Below are positions 7,904 to 15,671 of a stretch of DNA of 25,198 bases, in pieces. The position numbers were made by a program, and so were the translations under genes. Origin of the DNA: CAJKWP01 sp964554475 (lineage in GTDB: Bacteria; Bacillota; Clostridia; Christensenellales; UBA1242); assembly GCA_964554475.1 (NCBI GenBank), contig CAZKOT010000017.1, positions 1 through 25,198 on the forward strand, written 5' to 3'. How positions within the stretch are numbered: position 1 is the stretch's first letter; the number at the start of each line of letters is the position of its first letter. The notes under the pieces were generated by a model. The model searched no databases. It saw nothing but the letters and a program-made list of their open reading frames with translations, and was not told the origin of the DNA.

Positions 7904-7997
7904 TCAATATTGAATAAACAAAACAAGAATAAATGAGAAAAAAAGAAAATCTTTAAATTATTGTTAATAACAATAATAAAAAAAATTAATTAAACGC

Positions 7998-8026
7998 TTG
8001 ATAAAATTAAACGTTTATGATAAAAT
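7998..8026 (+). promoter_or_regulatory. Promoter of tuf
   Basis: TTGATA (7998-8003) and TAAAAT (8021-8026) are separated by exactly 17 nt; transcription should start near 8033. TTAAACG occurs twice (7990-7996 and 8007-8013), the second copy being half of a palindrome TAAACGTTTA (8008-8017) in the spacer, which may be a binding site. This lets tuf be made in excess of EF-G. Confidence 0.75.
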
Positions 8027-8044
8027 CTTGAATGTTCGAGATTA

Positions 8045-8069
8045 GGAAATAACCTCAGGATTTATTTCC
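8045..8069 (+). promoter_or_regulatory. Hairpin in the tuf leader
   Basis: GGAAATAA (8045-8052) and TTATTTCC (8062-8069) form a perfect 8-bp stem near the predicted 5' end of the tuf transcript, 20 nt before the AAGGAG site (8089-8094). It may stabilise the mRNA; it does not cover the ribosome binding site. Confidence 0.5.
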
Positions 8070-8101
8070 ACTAAAAAAAGTAAATTATAAGGAGATTTAA
8101 A

Positions 8102-9304
8102 ATGGCTAAAGCAAAATTTGACAGAACTAAAACCCATGTCAATGTCGGAACAATTGGTCACGTTGACCATGGAAAAACAACCTTGACGGCAGCCATCACT
8201 TTTTATTCCTCTCTTAAAGGTTTAGGAGCGGGAATGAAATATGATGATATTGACAAGGCACCAGAAGAAAAAGCAAGAGGAATCACAATTAACACAGCGC
8301 ACGTTGAGTATCAAACAGATAAAAGACATTACGCTCACGTTGACTGCCCGGGTCACGCTGACTATGTTAAAAATATGATTACTGGAGCAGCGCAAATGGA
8401 TGGAGCAATTCTTGTTGTTTCAGCAGCTGATGGTCCTATGCCTCAAACACGTGAACACATCTTACTTGCAAGACAGGTTGGTGTTCCTTGTATTGTGGTT
8501 TTTATGAATAAGGTTGATCAAGTCGATGATCCAGAACTTCTTGAACTTGTTGAAATGGAAGTTAGAGATCTTTTGACAGCTTACAAATTCCCAGGAGATA
8601 AAACACCAGTAATTAAGGGTTCTGCTTTAAAAGCACTTGAAGCATGCCAAGCAGGAAAAATTGATGACTCTGCAAACAAACCAATTCAAGAACTTCTTAA
8701 TGCACTAGATAGTTTTATTCCTGATCCTGTTCGAGATACAGAAAAACCATTTTTAATGCCAGTTGAAGATGTTTTCACAATTACAGGACGAGGAACGGTT
8801 GCAACAGGAAGAGTTGATAGAGGAACAATAAAAATTAACGATACCGTTGAAATTGTAGGTATGGGAAGTAGCAAATCAACAGTTGTAACAGGTGTTGAAA
8901 TGTTTAGAAAACTTCTTGATGAAGCAGTTGCTGGAGATAATGTTGGACTTTTACTCCGTGGTATTCAAAGAAATGAAATTGAAAGAGGACAAGTTCTTTG
9001 TAAACCTGGTTCAATTAAACCTCATACAAAATTCACTGGCGAGGTTTACGTTTTAAAGAAAGAAGAAGGCGGACGTCACACACCATTCTTTAATGGATAT
9101 AGACCCCAATTCTACTTTAGAACAACAGACGTTACAGGAACTATTGAACTTCCTGCAGGAGTTGAAATGGTTATGCCAGGTGATAACATCACAATGACTA
9201 TTTCCTTAATCACTCCGATTGCTATTGAGCAAGGACTACGTTTTGCTATTCGTGAAGGTGGAAGAACAGTAGGTTCAGGAGTTGTTTCTTCGATTATTAG
9301 TTAA
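8102..9304 (+). CDS. tuf: Elongation factor Tu
   Basis: A 400-residue EF-Tu, the GTPase that delivers aminoacyl-tRNA to the ribosomal A site. G1 GHVDHGKT (19-26), switch I RGITINTAHVEY, G3 DCPGHADY, G4 NKVD and G5-like SALKALE are present, followed by both beta-barrel domains with GRGTVATGR and the C-terminal EGGRTVGSGVVSSI. G4 is NKVDQVDD where NKCDMVDD is usual, a conservative variation. AAGGAG (8089-8094) fixes the start. It ends the str cluster and is closed by a strong terminator. Confidence 0.99.
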   Translation: MAKAKFDRTKTHVNVGTIGHVDHGKTTLTAAITFYSSLKGLGAGMKYDDIDKAPEEKARGITINTAHVEYQTDKRHYAHVDCPGHADYVKNMITGAAQMDGAILVVSAADGPMPQTREHILLARQVGVPCIVVFMNKVDQVDDPELLELVEMEVRDLLTAYKFPGDKTPVIKGSALKALEACQAGKIDDSANKPIQELLNALDSFIPDPVRDTEKPFLMPVEDVFTITGRGTVATGRVDRGTIKINDTVEIVGMGSSKSTVVTGVEMFRKLLDEAVAGDNVGLLLRGIQRNEIERGQVLCKPGSIKPHTKFTGEVYVLKKEEGGRHTPFFNGYRPQFYFRTTDVTGTIELPAGVEMVMPGDNITMTISLITPIAIEQGLRFAIREGGRTVGSGVVSSIIS

Positions 9305-9320
9305 TAAAATCAATAATATT

Positions 9321-9354
9321 AAAAATAGCGAATTTTTACATTCGCTATTTTTTT
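9321..9354 (+). terminator. Terminator after tuf, probably bidirectional
   Basis: A 13-bp perfect stem whose G/C part is TAGCGAAT/ATTCGCTA (about 9326-9333 with 9340-9347), with A-run and T-run flanks extending it. T-runs occur on the 3' side on both strands, so it should also serve the convergent minus-strand operon that ends at 9438. Confidence 0.88.
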
Positions 9355-9437
9355 ATTGAATATAAATTGTAATTGAAGAAAATTTTAAAAGTAATTTCAT
9401 ATCTCAAAAAACTTTAGTTTCAAACTGTGGATCTTTG

Positions 9438-10139
9438 TTATGCAACCATAATCGCACATGCAATTAAAATTTGAGCAGCATAATAAAAGGCAAGGTTAGG
9501 ATAATATAACTTCCTGTTTGATTCTTTAGAAAAGTAAATAAAAGATAGAATTAAATCCGAAACGAAGAATAAAATTAGTCCTATGAAAAGTAAAGTCGAA
9601 AAAGCATTAAAAGTCATCAAAATTGCTGTAATTAATGATTGAATTAATGCTACTCCTAAAAAGAATGAGTAAATCCCCACCATAAATTTTAATTTTCCAT
9701 AATTTAATTTTAGAAGTTTTTCCCCAAATACTATAACAAGCGAAATTATTAAGCCGGCAAGTACTGCCCAATATAAGTATTGAAAATTGATTGTCGCCGA
9801 CACGGCTAAAGTATAAAATATTTGAGCTATTGAAAAAGCGACCATACCCGAAAAAATTATTTTAGTTTTGTGATCTGGTTGCTTGAATTCGAGTTGAGCA
9901 AGCAAAACATCTCCGAAAATGCTTGCAATTAAACCGATTAAAATAAAAATTGTTCCTAAATTAAAAAATCCGTGTAAATAAATATTAATTGCGCCAAATG
10001 CAGCAAAGCAAAAACTTGCCGCTGATTTCATGATTAAAGAGCAAAAAGGTTTTTTTTCTTGTTGCCAAATAATATAAAGCGACGAAATTAATAAAGTTAA
10101 TCCGAGCACAATATAAAAAATAATTTGTTTTATAATCAT
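9438..10139 (-). CDS. YhhN/TMEM86 family membrane protein (lysoplasmalogenase-like)
   Basis: A 233-residue integral membrane protein with about eight hydrophobic helices. Family phrases are recognisable: IASIFGDVLLA, GMVAFSIAQIFY, LILFFVSDLILSF and the final YYAAQILIA, with the two conserved Asp residues lying in GDVLL and SDLIL. The family includes lysoplasmalogenases, which cleave the vinyl-ether bond of lysoplasmalogens; many anaerobic Clostridia make plasmalogens, so this fits, but activity is inferred. The start ATG at 10139 has GAGGT six bases upstream; a longer reading from 10253 would overlap rmuC with a basic, unlikely extension. It is last gene of the lepB-cca-rmuC-yhhN operon, 28 nt after rmuC. 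Confidence 0.85.
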   Translation of the reverse strand: MIIKQIIFYIVLGLTLLISSLYIIWQQEKKPFCSLIMKSAASFCFAAFGAINIYLHGFFNLGTIFILIGLIASIFGDVLLAQLEFKQPDHKTKIIFSGMVAFSIAQIFYTLAVSATINFQYLYWAVLAGLIISLVIVFGEKLLKLNYGKLKFMVGIYSFFLGVALIQSLITAILMTFNAFSTLLFIGLILFFVSDLILSFIYFSKESNRKLYYPNLAFYYAAQILIACAIMVA

Positions 10140-10167
10140 ATTTTTACCTCTTTTTTTTAAGTACTTA

Positions 10168-11313
10168 TTATCCCGCAGCTTCTTCGTCAGTGTTTTCAAA
10201 ATCAAGTTTTTGTGCAGGCTCTTCCTCAATAAGATTTTCTTCGCTTTCGGCAACCGCTTTTAATTTCTTTTGAATTGTTCTTGTTTTCTTTGCTGCATCT
10301 TCAATCGTATTTGATGCTTCAGTAAGTTTTTTCTGTGTTTTTGTCAATAAGTCGGCAAATAAAACAAACTCTCTTTTAAAAGTTCCCAAAAGTGTCCAAA
10401 TTTCGCTTGAACGTTTTTCTATAATAAGCGTTCTAAAACCAAGTTGCAGTGAATTGAGAAAAGCGGAAATTGTTGTGGGGCCACAAACAACAACTTTGTA
10501 TTTTCGTTGAAGTTCATCGGTTAATCCACTTTTTCTTGTAACTTCGGCATAAAGTCCTTCAATCGGTAAGTATAAAATCGCATAGTCAGTCGTATAAGGA
10601 ATAAAAATGTATTTTTCTTTAATGTTTTTTGCTTCCTCTTTAATACGTTTTTCAAGATTTTTCGAATGAATTTCAACTTGTTCAAGTTCCCCTTTTTCTG
10701 AAGATTCAACCAATCTTTGATAGTCTTCAAGAGGAAATTTTGCATCAATTGGCAAATAAATTTGTTCGTTTTTAACTGGAATGATTACTGCATAATCAAC
10801 TCTTTCGCGTGAGCCCTTTTTAATTGCAACATTTGAAGCATATTGATTAGGTGCTAACATTTGTTCAAGTAAACTTCCAAGTTGAACCTCCCCCCAAGTT
10901 CCGCGAGTTTTAACATTAGTTAAAACTTTTTTTAAATCTCCAACACCTGAAGCAAGGTTTCGCATTTCACCCAAACCCTCATAGACATCTTGTAATCTTT
11001 TATTTATTATTTCAAATGATTTAGAAAGTCGTTCCGAAAGACTGACATTTAATTTTTCATCAACTGTTTGACGCATTTGCTCTAATTTTGTTTCATTGTC
11101 TTTTTGTAATTTATCAAGTCCTTTTTCAAGCGTTTCGGTTGCTTTTTCAAGTTCTTTTGCACCATTTTCAAGTAATTTGTCTTGACGTTCAAAAATAAAG
11201 CGAAGTTCTTTTGAAATAAAATCATCGCTTTTTGGTTTTTTAATTAATAAAAAAGTAATTAAAAATAAAACTAATGCTGAAAGAACTAAACTTATGATTT
11301 GAATTTCTAACAC
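10168..11313 (-). CDS. rmuC: RmuC family protein, DNA recombination
   Basis: A 381-residue protein with an N-terminal membrane anchor (hydrophobic residues about 5-25), a long heptad-rich coiled coil (about 40-120) and the RmuC domain (from about 130), which has a PD-(D/E)XK nuclease-like fold. Typical phrases are KTRGTWGEVQLGSLLEQML, VDYAVIIP, YLPIDAKFPLEDYQRL and the later VVCGPTTISAFLNSLQLGF. RmuC limits rearrangements at inverted repeats in E. coli. The start is a GTG at 11313 with AAGGAG six bases before it; an ATG 45 nt upstream has no ribosome binding site. The acidic tail after about 360 is poorly conserved. It follows cca by 69 nt in the same operon. Confidence 0.93.
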   Translation of the reverse strand: MLEIQIISLVLSALVLFLITFLLIKKPKSDDFISKELRFIFERQDKLLENGAKELEKATETLEKGLDKLQKDNETKLEQMRQTVDEKLNVSLSERLSKSFEIINKRLQDVYEGLGEMRNLASGVGDLKKVLTNVKTRGTWGEVQLGSLLEQMLAPNQYASNVAIKKGSRERVDYAVIIPVKNEQIYLPIDAKFPLEDYQRLVESSEKGELEQVEIHSKNLEKRIKEEAKNIKEKYIFIPYTTDYAILYLPIEGLYAEVTRKSGLTDELQRKYKVVVCGPTTISAFLNSLQLGFRTLIIEKRSSEIWTLLGTFKREFVLFADLLTKTQKKLTEASNTIEDAAKKTRTIQKKLKAVAESEENLIEEEPAQKLDFENTDEEAAG

Positions 11314-11382
11314 GCTTTTCTCCTTTTTGATCTGATAGTGATAAACAAAGAGGAACAAGAAGATTTTACATTTTTATTGTTT

Positions 11383-12636
11383 CTATTCAGCATTTTGCAT
11401 TTTGTTTATTTCTTTAAGCAATTCCTCTTTTTCATTTTTTAATTTTGCCTCAAACACTTTGTCTAATAAATCAAGAAGTATAATGGAATATTTTTTTTCT
11501 GGGAGTTTAGGAAAATTCGCTTTAATGTCGTTCCCATTAATTTTTAAATCTTTTACTTGAATAGGAATTTTAAATTTTATAATATAATTATAAAAAAAAC
11601 CATATTTTAAATGTTTAAAAGCATTTGTTTTTTGTAAGATTGCATCAATTCTTTCAAAACAGTTGAAATAATTAAAAAAGAATTTTTTATTGCTAACACC
11701 ATTTATTGCATCAAAATAACCGCTTACAACTTCGATAATACTATCCGCTTTAGATTTTGAAAGCATAAGTGATTCATTTCCCAAAACAAATTTTAGATAA
11801 TATGAAACACAATCAGGTTTTACTGAATTTATTAAGTCAATTAATAAACCAACAAAACGTTCCTCGGGTTTCACTTTTTTAATAATGTTAATCTTAATTT
11901 TCGAAGCGTTTTGAAAAATAAATGACCAAACGCCTAAAAGGTTAATCATTTTTAAACCTTTTATATAAGCTTTTTTCTTTGAAATTTCAAACCTTTTGTC
12001 ACTGTTTAAAATTAATTCAAGTTCGCTAAATTTACGAGACCCTGTTATATCGTTTAATCGATATGACATTTTTTTTGCTATAGCAAAGGTTTCACGAGCA
12101 ATTCTAAGATTTAATTCGCATGCAAATCTAACCATACGAAGTATTCTTAAACCATCACTTTCAAAAACAAAAGATGGTGTTTCAACTGTCCTAATCATTC
12201 GTTTTTTCAAATCCGAAAGTCCGCCATAAACATCAATTATTTCGTCTTTCAAAATATCATAATAAATAGCATTAATCGTAAAATCTCTTCGTTTTGCATC
12301 TTGTTTTAAATCCTTTATAAATTCAACTTTTGAAGGTGTGTGTTCCCCGCTGTTTTCTAGGTAGGTGTCTTTTCTAAAAGTTGTGTGTTCATATTGTTCA
12401 TCCCCACAAGTAATAATAACAGTACCCAATTTTTTTTGTTTGTTTCCTATTTTTATTTCAGTGTTTTCTGTCAATTTTTCAAGTTCTTCTGGTGTCAAAC
12501 TTGAAGTAAGGTCAACGTCTGTTCCTCCAATACCTAAATAGGCATTACGAACAAAACCTCCTACAATATATAGACTTGCTTTTTTTGAAACAAGTTTTGC
12601 TAATTTTATTAAGTTTTCGGATATTTTTAATTTCAT
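11383..12636 (-). CDS. cca: CCA tRNA nucleotidyltransferase
   Basis: A 417-residue class II nucleotidyltransferase of the CCA-adding enzyme/poly(A) polymerase family. It adds or repairs the 3' CCA of tRNA. The catalytic head has GGFVRNAYLG (26-35) and the metal-binding pair Asp40/Asp42 in TDVDL, then RRDFTINAI (116-124) and DGLRILRMVRFA for nucleotide and tRNA binding. The remaining ~200 residues form the diverged helical neck-body-tail. No HD phosphohydrolase motif is seen. AAGGG (12645-12649) lies about eight bases before the ATG. The tRNA-Leu gene in this window encodes its own CCA, so the enzyme may serve other tRNAs or repair. Second gene of the minus-strand operon, 33 nt after lepB. Confidence 0.93.
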   Translation of the reverse strand: MKLKISENLIKLAKLVSKKASLYIVGGFVRNAYLGIGGTDVDLTSSLTPEELEKLTENTEIKIGNKQKKLGTVIITCGDEQYEHTTFRKDTYLENSGEHTPSKVEFIKDLKQDAKRRDFTINAIYYDILKDEIIDVYGGLSDLKKRMIRTVETPSFVFESDGLRILRMVRFACELNLRIARETFAIAKKMSYRLNDITGSRKFSELELILNSDKRFEISKKKAYIKGLKMINLLGVWSFIFQNASKIKINIIKKVKPEERFVGLLIDLINSVKPDCVSYYLKFVLGNESLMLSKSKADSIIEVVSGYFDAINGVSNKKFFFNYFNCFERIDAILQKTNAFKHLKYGFFYNYIIKFKIPIQVKDLKINGNDIKANFPKLPEKKYSIILLDLLDKVFEAKLKNEKEELLKEINKMQNAE

Positions 12637-12669
12637 TTTTTTTTCCCTTACAAAATAGCTTATTCAGTA

Positions 12670-13368
12670 TTAAATTGTTTGAAATCCAAAAAGATATTTT
12701 ATGATTGAAATAATAAAGTATTTTTGCTCTTTAACAATAATGTCGACTCTTCCAATTACATCTGCTCTTTTACTAGGTCCGTAATCAATGCAATCACGAC
12801 TCGAAACTCTATTGTCTCCCATATAAAAAATTTCATCATCTTCAAGAACTAAGTAGTCAATTCCACCAATATTTTCTTTGTTTTCGGTTGTGGTTAAAAG
12901 TGTTATAAAATCATTATAAACTTGTGGCATTCCTTGACCAGTTATATAAGGTTCTAAAACTGTGTATGCTGAAGAATGTCCTTTGGCAATTCTTTTTACT
13001 ACGTAAGTTGTTGTTGCATTGTCAAATGTAATTGCAATTTTATCACCCCCGACTGCCATTAGTCTTTTTATAACCGTTTTGGTTCTTTCTTCGGGATTAA
13101 TTGCAATTATAACATCACCGACTTCAACCTCGGCAAAATTGTTTAAATATACGCCGTCATTAGTAGAACTATCATTTAGAAGCGGACGCATGGAAGTGTT
13201 TTGCACCTCGTAATAAGTATACGTATTGACAAAAACTAGTGAAAAAATAACATAGATGAAAAAAGCAAGATAAAGACTCAATTTTGGAAGAATATCCAAA
13301 ATTCGAAAGCCCAATCTATCTACATATTTTTGTTCTCCAAAAGTGTTGTAATCGTATTTTTGTTTCAT
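12670..13368 (-). CDS. lepB: Signal peptidase I
   Basis: A 232-residue type I signal peptidase that cleaves signal peptides of exported proteins at the outer membrane face. One N-terminal membrane helix (about 24-48) is followed by the catalytic Ser in NTSMRPLL, the VGDVIIA block, the catalytic Lys in TVIKRLMAVGGD, and GDNRVSSRDCIDYGP. A second hydrophobic stretch lies at the C-terminus. The start is uncertain: ATG at 13386 (six residues longer) and ATG at 13368 both lack a ribosome binding site. A TATACT box just upstream puts the transcript start two bases or so from the 13368 ATG, so a leaderless mRNA is proposed and that start used. First gene of the lepB-cca-rmuC-yhhN operon. Confidence 0.92.
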   Translation of the reverse strand: MKQKYDYNTFGEQKYVDRLGFRILDILPKLSLYLAFFIYVIFSLVFVNTYTYYEVQNTSMRPLLNDSSTNDGVYLNNFAEVEVGDVIIAINPEERTKTVIKRLMAVGGDKIAITFDNATTTYVVKRIAKGHSSAYTVLEPYITGQGMPQVYNDFITLLTTTENKENIGGIDYLVLEDDEIFYMGDNRVSSRDCIDYGPSKRADVIGRVDIIVKEQKYFIISIIKYLFGFQTI

Positions 13369-13376
13369 TATAAGTA

Positions 13377-13406
13377 AGTATAGCATTTGTATTATTAATT
13401 ATGCAA
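13377..13406 (-). promoter_or_regulatory. Promoter of the lepB operon, apparently leaderless
   Basis: On the minus strand TTGCAT (13406-13401), 18 nt, then TATACT (13382-13377). The expected start point, about 13370, is almost on the ATG at 13368. No Shine-Dalgarno sequence lies near either candidate start; an AAAGGA at 13413-13408 is 21 nt from the upstream ATG and too far to serve it. Confidence 0.45.
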
Positions 13407-13500
13407 GTCCTTTCAATTAACGAATTACATTTGATAAGAAATAAAAATAAAAAATAAATATTATAGTTAAAATTTTTATTAGGAAAATAAAAAAGCATTA

Positions 13501-13509
13501 TGCTATAAT
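13501..13509 (+). promoter_or_regulatory. Extended -10 promoter of the small membrane protein
   Basis: TG-C-TATAAT is a perfect extended -10; a convincing -35 is not seen and is often dispensable for this type. Transcription would start near 13516, so the leader is only about 11 nt and begins with the GGAGG site (13516-13520). Confidence 0.6.
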
Positions 13510-13526
13510 TCAAGTGGAGGAAAAAA

Positions 13527-13934
13527 ATGGGTAAAAAAATGAAAGCATGGAAAGAATTTCCGACTTGGGCAAAGGTTTTGATCTGCATTGCTGGAGTGGT
13601 GGGAATTGCAGGTTTTTGTGCCCTTTTTGGTTTTGTTCTTATGTTACTTTGGAATTCAGTAATTCCAGCAATTATTCCGGGCGCACCAAATATTAATTTT
13701 TGGCAAACAGTAGGGTTATTTATTCTTGCAAAGTGTCTGTTTGGATGTTGGCATTTTGGTCACACAAATCAAAATGTAAAATGTGGATGCACAAGTGAGA
13801 ATGAAAATAATGAAGAAATAATTGAGGTTGAACCGGAAAAAAAATCTGAAACAAAAAGTGAAAAAACTAATGTAAAATCAGTAGTAAAAACCGAAAAACC
13901 TATAACATTAAAAAAGAAAACATTAAAAGAATAA
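13527..13934 (+). CDS. Small two-helix membrane protein, unknown function
   Basis: A 135-residue protein. Two hydrophobic helices (about 15-45 and 60-75) enclose LWNSVIPAIIPGAPNINFWQ, and the phrase FWQTVGLFILAKCLFG follows. From memory, small conserved hypothetical proteins in Bacteroidota and Proteobacteria share this LWN-P-FWQ-GL-L-LFG pattern; no function is known to me. A CWHFGH and a CGC motif after the second helix could bind metal. The C-terminal 45 residues are a highly charged Lys/Glu tail, probably cytoplasmic and disordered. GGAGG seven bases upstream fixes the start. It is monocistronic: its own promoter in front, a strong terminator behind, divergent from lepB. Confidence 0.8.
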   Translation: MGKKMKAWKEFPTWAKVLICIAGVVGIAGFCALFGFVLMLLWNSVIPAIIPGAPNINFWQTVGLFILAKCLFGCWHFGHTNQNVKCGCTSENENNEEIIEVEPEKKSETKSEKTNVKSVVKTEKPITLKKKTLKE

Positions 13935-13947
13935 TAAATATTTCAAT

Positions 13948-13982
13948 AAAAACAGGAATAAATCCTGTTTTTCTTTTTTTTA
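13948..13982 (+). terminator. Rho-independent terminator
   Basis: AAAAACAGGA (13948-13957) pairs perfectly with TCCTGTTTTT (13963-13972) around a 5-nt loop and is followed by a T-rich tail broken by one C. It closes the small membrane protein gene. Confidence 0.88.
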
Positions 13983-14002
13983 TTTTTTTAAACAAAAATT
14001 TG

Positions 14003-14032
14003 TTGACTTTTGTGTTTTAATGGTGTTATTAT
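14003..14032 (+). promoter_or_regulatory. Promoter of the marR-degV unit
   Basis: TTGACT (14003-14008), 18 nt, then TATTAT (14027-14032) with an upstream TG giving an extended -10. Transcription should start near 14039, directly at the edge of the palindromic operator. Confidence 0.65.
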
Positions 14033-14039
14033 AAAAACA

Positions 14040-14060
14040 ATAGTTTGAAGTTCAAACTAT
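14040..14060 (+). promoter_or_regulatory. Perfect 21-bp palindrome, likely MarR/FabT-like operator
   Basis: ATAGTTTGAA (14040-14049) and TTCAAACTAT (14051-14060) are exact reverse complements around a single central base. The AGTTTGA...TCAAACT core resembles FabT operators of Gram-positive bacteria. It covers the predicted transcript start and lies 12 nt before the regulator gene, the layout expected for autorepression. Confidence 0.75.
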
Positions 14061-14072
14061 TTGGGAGTTTTA

Positions 14073-14528
14073 ATGGCTAGAAGTGAAATCAAAAGAAAAC
14101 TTAATACGTTTTTTGTCGATTGTTTTAATGCTATTTTAAGACAAGAAGAACGTGTACTTGAAAAAATTTCAAACAGTAAATTGTCATTAAAAGAAATTCA
14201 TCTTTTAGAAGCAATTGATAAAATGGCACAAAAAAAAGAAAATACTGCTGGCGGTGTTGCAAAAAATTTAAAAATTACTTTAGGTTCGCTTACTGTTGCA
14301 GTAAATGTTCTTGAAAAAAAAGGCTATCTTGTCAAATTACGAGATGAAAAAGATAAACGTTTGATTTTTTTGAAGTTAACTGATTTAGGACGTTATGTAA
14401 ATTCATGTCATGAACTTTATCATGAAAACATGATTAATGAAGTTTTGGAAATCATTGACGAAAAAGAGCAAGAAATTTTGGTTGCTTCATTAGAAAAATT
14501 ACAAAATTATTTTCTTAATTCACATTAA
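14073..14528 (+). CDS. MarR family transcriptional regulator, FabT-like
   Basis: A 151-residue winged-helix MarR protein. Helical dimerisation ends flank the DNA-binding core: LSLKEIHLLEAI, then the recognition helix region GGVAKNLKITLGSLTVAVNVLEKKGYL and the wing LRDEKDKRLIFLKLT. The spacing matches MarR/FabT proteins (140-155 residues). The ATG at 14073 has GGGAG (14063-14067) upstream; an in-frame TTG at 14061 would overlap that site and is rejected. The perfect palindrome in its leader indicates autoregulation. The next gene is a DegV/FakB-like fatty-acid-binding protein, and a PlsC-like acyltransferase lies beyond the repeat array, so control of fatty-acid uptake or phospholipid synthesis is a reasonable inference. 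No acyl-ACP co-repressor evidence can be seen from sequence. Confidence 0.88.
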   Translation: MARSEIKRKLNTFFVDCFNAILRQEERVLEKISNSKLSLKEIHLLEAIDKMAQKKENTAGGVAKNLKITLGSLTVAVNVLEKKGYLVKLRDEKDKRLIFLKLTDLGRYVNSCHELYHENMINEVLEIIDEKEQEILVASLEKLQNYFLNSH

Positions 14529-14562
14529 AATTTCCAATTAAGAAATAAAGGAGAATAAAAAA

Positions 14563-15399
14563 ATGATTTCAATCATCACTGATAGTGCTGCTGACCTTTT
14601 ACAGGTTGTGCAGAAAGAACGTAAAATTAAAGTAATTCCTATGCCCATTAATTTTGGGGACAAGCAATATTTTTCGGGAGAAAACATTTCGAATCCGGAG
14701 TTTTATGCAAAGCTTAAAGCAGCAGACAAACTTCCAACAACAAGCATGATTAATTCATACACTTTTAAAGATGCAATTGAAAAAGAATTATCAAAAGGAA
14801 ATGATGTCGTTTTAATTGTTATTTCTTCAAAATTAAGTTTAACTTACGAACAAGCAGTTATTGCTGCAAAAGAAACAAATTCAAAAAAAGTTTTTGTTGT
14901 TGATTCTCTAAATGCTGCAATGGGAGAGGGTGCTTTGGTTTTGGAAGCAACAAGACTTCGAGATGAGGGAAAAACTGCAAAGCAAATTTATGAAGAATTA
15001 AATAAACTCATACCCAAATTAAGAGTTTTGGCAGTAGTTGATACATTAAAATATTTAAAAGCTGGCGGGCGAATTTCGGGAACAAAAGCGATTGTTGGAA
15101 CACTATTAAATATTAAACCTATTATTAGTGTTGAAAATGGAAAAGTAATTGACAAGGCAAAAGCAATTGGAAAAAATAATGCTTACAAGCAAGTTGCATC
15201 TATGGTGGGAAAATTAAATGTTGACACAGATAAAAACATCGTAATAGCACATGCTTGTGATGGAACACTTTTAAATGAATTTTCTAATGTAATAAAAAAC
15301 GTTTGTAAAATTGCTCCGACTGTAATAACCGAAATTGGAAGCACAATTGGGGTTCACGTTGGTCCGGGTGCAGTTGGAATTGCTTTTTTTGAAGAATAA
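14563..15399 (+). CDS. DegV family fatty-acid-binding protein (FakB-like)
   Basis: A 278-residue DegV protein. The N-terminus IITDSAADL and the PTTSM motif (Thr60-Ser61, which contacts the fatty-acid carboxylate in this family) are followed by the LKYLKAGGRIS block, IKPIISVENG and the final VHVGPGAVGIAF. DegV/FakB proteins present exogenous or recycled fatty acids to the kinase FakA for phosphorylation and then phospholipid synthesis. AAAGGAG lies about nine bases before the ATG. It follows the FabT-like regulator by 34 nt and is probably cotranscribed with it. The stop codon is directly followed by the first unit of the hairpin repeat array, with no ordinary terminator between. No FakA gene is in the window. 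Confidence 0.93.
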   Translation: MISIITDSAADLLQVVQKERKIKVIPMPINFGDKQYFSGENISNPEFYAKLKAADKLPTTSMINSYTFKDAIEKELSKGNDVVLIVISSKLSLTYEQAVIAAKETNSKKVFVVDSLNAAMGEGALVLEATRLRDEGKTAKQIYEELNKLIPKLRVLAVVDTLKYLKAGGRISGTKAIVGTLLNIKPIISVENGKVIDKAKAIGKNNAYKQVASMVGKLNVDTDKNIVIAHACDGTLLNEFSNVIKNVCKIAPTVITEIGSTIGVHVGPGAVGIAFFEE

Positions 15400-15531
15400 A
15401 GGTCGCTCATTGTGAACCTTCGCTTGGCTTCGACAACTGCCGTTGTCTGCAGAGTCGCTTCGGTTTTCACAATTTCGCTCCCGCGTTAAAGAGGATTTTG
15501 CGTTGGGAGTGGGGCGTTAAAGAATTTTTTA
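15400..15531 (+). repeat. Hairpin repeat copy 1, class A
   Basis: The unit starts AGGTCGCTC on the base after the degV stop codon. Outer stem ATTGTGAA/TTCACAAT (15409-15416 with 15466-15473), inner hairpin GACAAC-TGCC-GTTGTC (15432-15447), then CTGCAGAGTCGCT, TCGCTCCCGCG and a 3' part with CTCCC/GGGAG pairing and an A/T tail. It is visibly far richer in G+C than the flanking genes. Confidence 0.9.
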
Positions 15532-15671
15532 AGGTCGCTCGGGATTTGTAACACCGCTAGGCTTCGGTAGCACACTTGTGTGCTACCTGCAGAGACGCTC
15601 GTTACAAAACCCCTCGCTCCCGCGTTTAAAAAGGACGGGCGTTGAGGTGGGGTGTTGTAAAAAATTTTTAT
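15532..15671 (+). repeat. Hairpin repeat copy 2, class B
   Basis: Same motif order as class A (AGGTCGCTC, GGCTTCG, CTGCAGAGACGCT, TCGCTCCCGCG) but with different stems: outer TTTGTAAC/GTTACAAA (15545-15552 with 15601-15608), flanked by GGG/CCC, and a perfect 10-bp inner hairpin GGTAGCACAC-TT-GTGTGCTACC (15566-15587). Confidence 0.9.

Noticed and set aside
7950..7985. Palindrome TTATTGTTA-A-TAACAATAA as terminator between fusA and tuf
   Set aside because: A/T-only stem followed by A rather than T on the plus strand; it is not a convincing terminator, though fusA transcripts may end here by other means.
10140..10253. Basic N-terminal extension of the YhhN-like protein
   Set aside because: It overlaps the rmuC coding region in another frame and has no ribosome binding site; ATG 10139 has one.
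13316..13588. Minus-strand open frame across the lepB and membrane-protein promoters
   Set aside because: Overlaps both genes and their promoters, has no family match; a chance frame in A/T-rich DNA.
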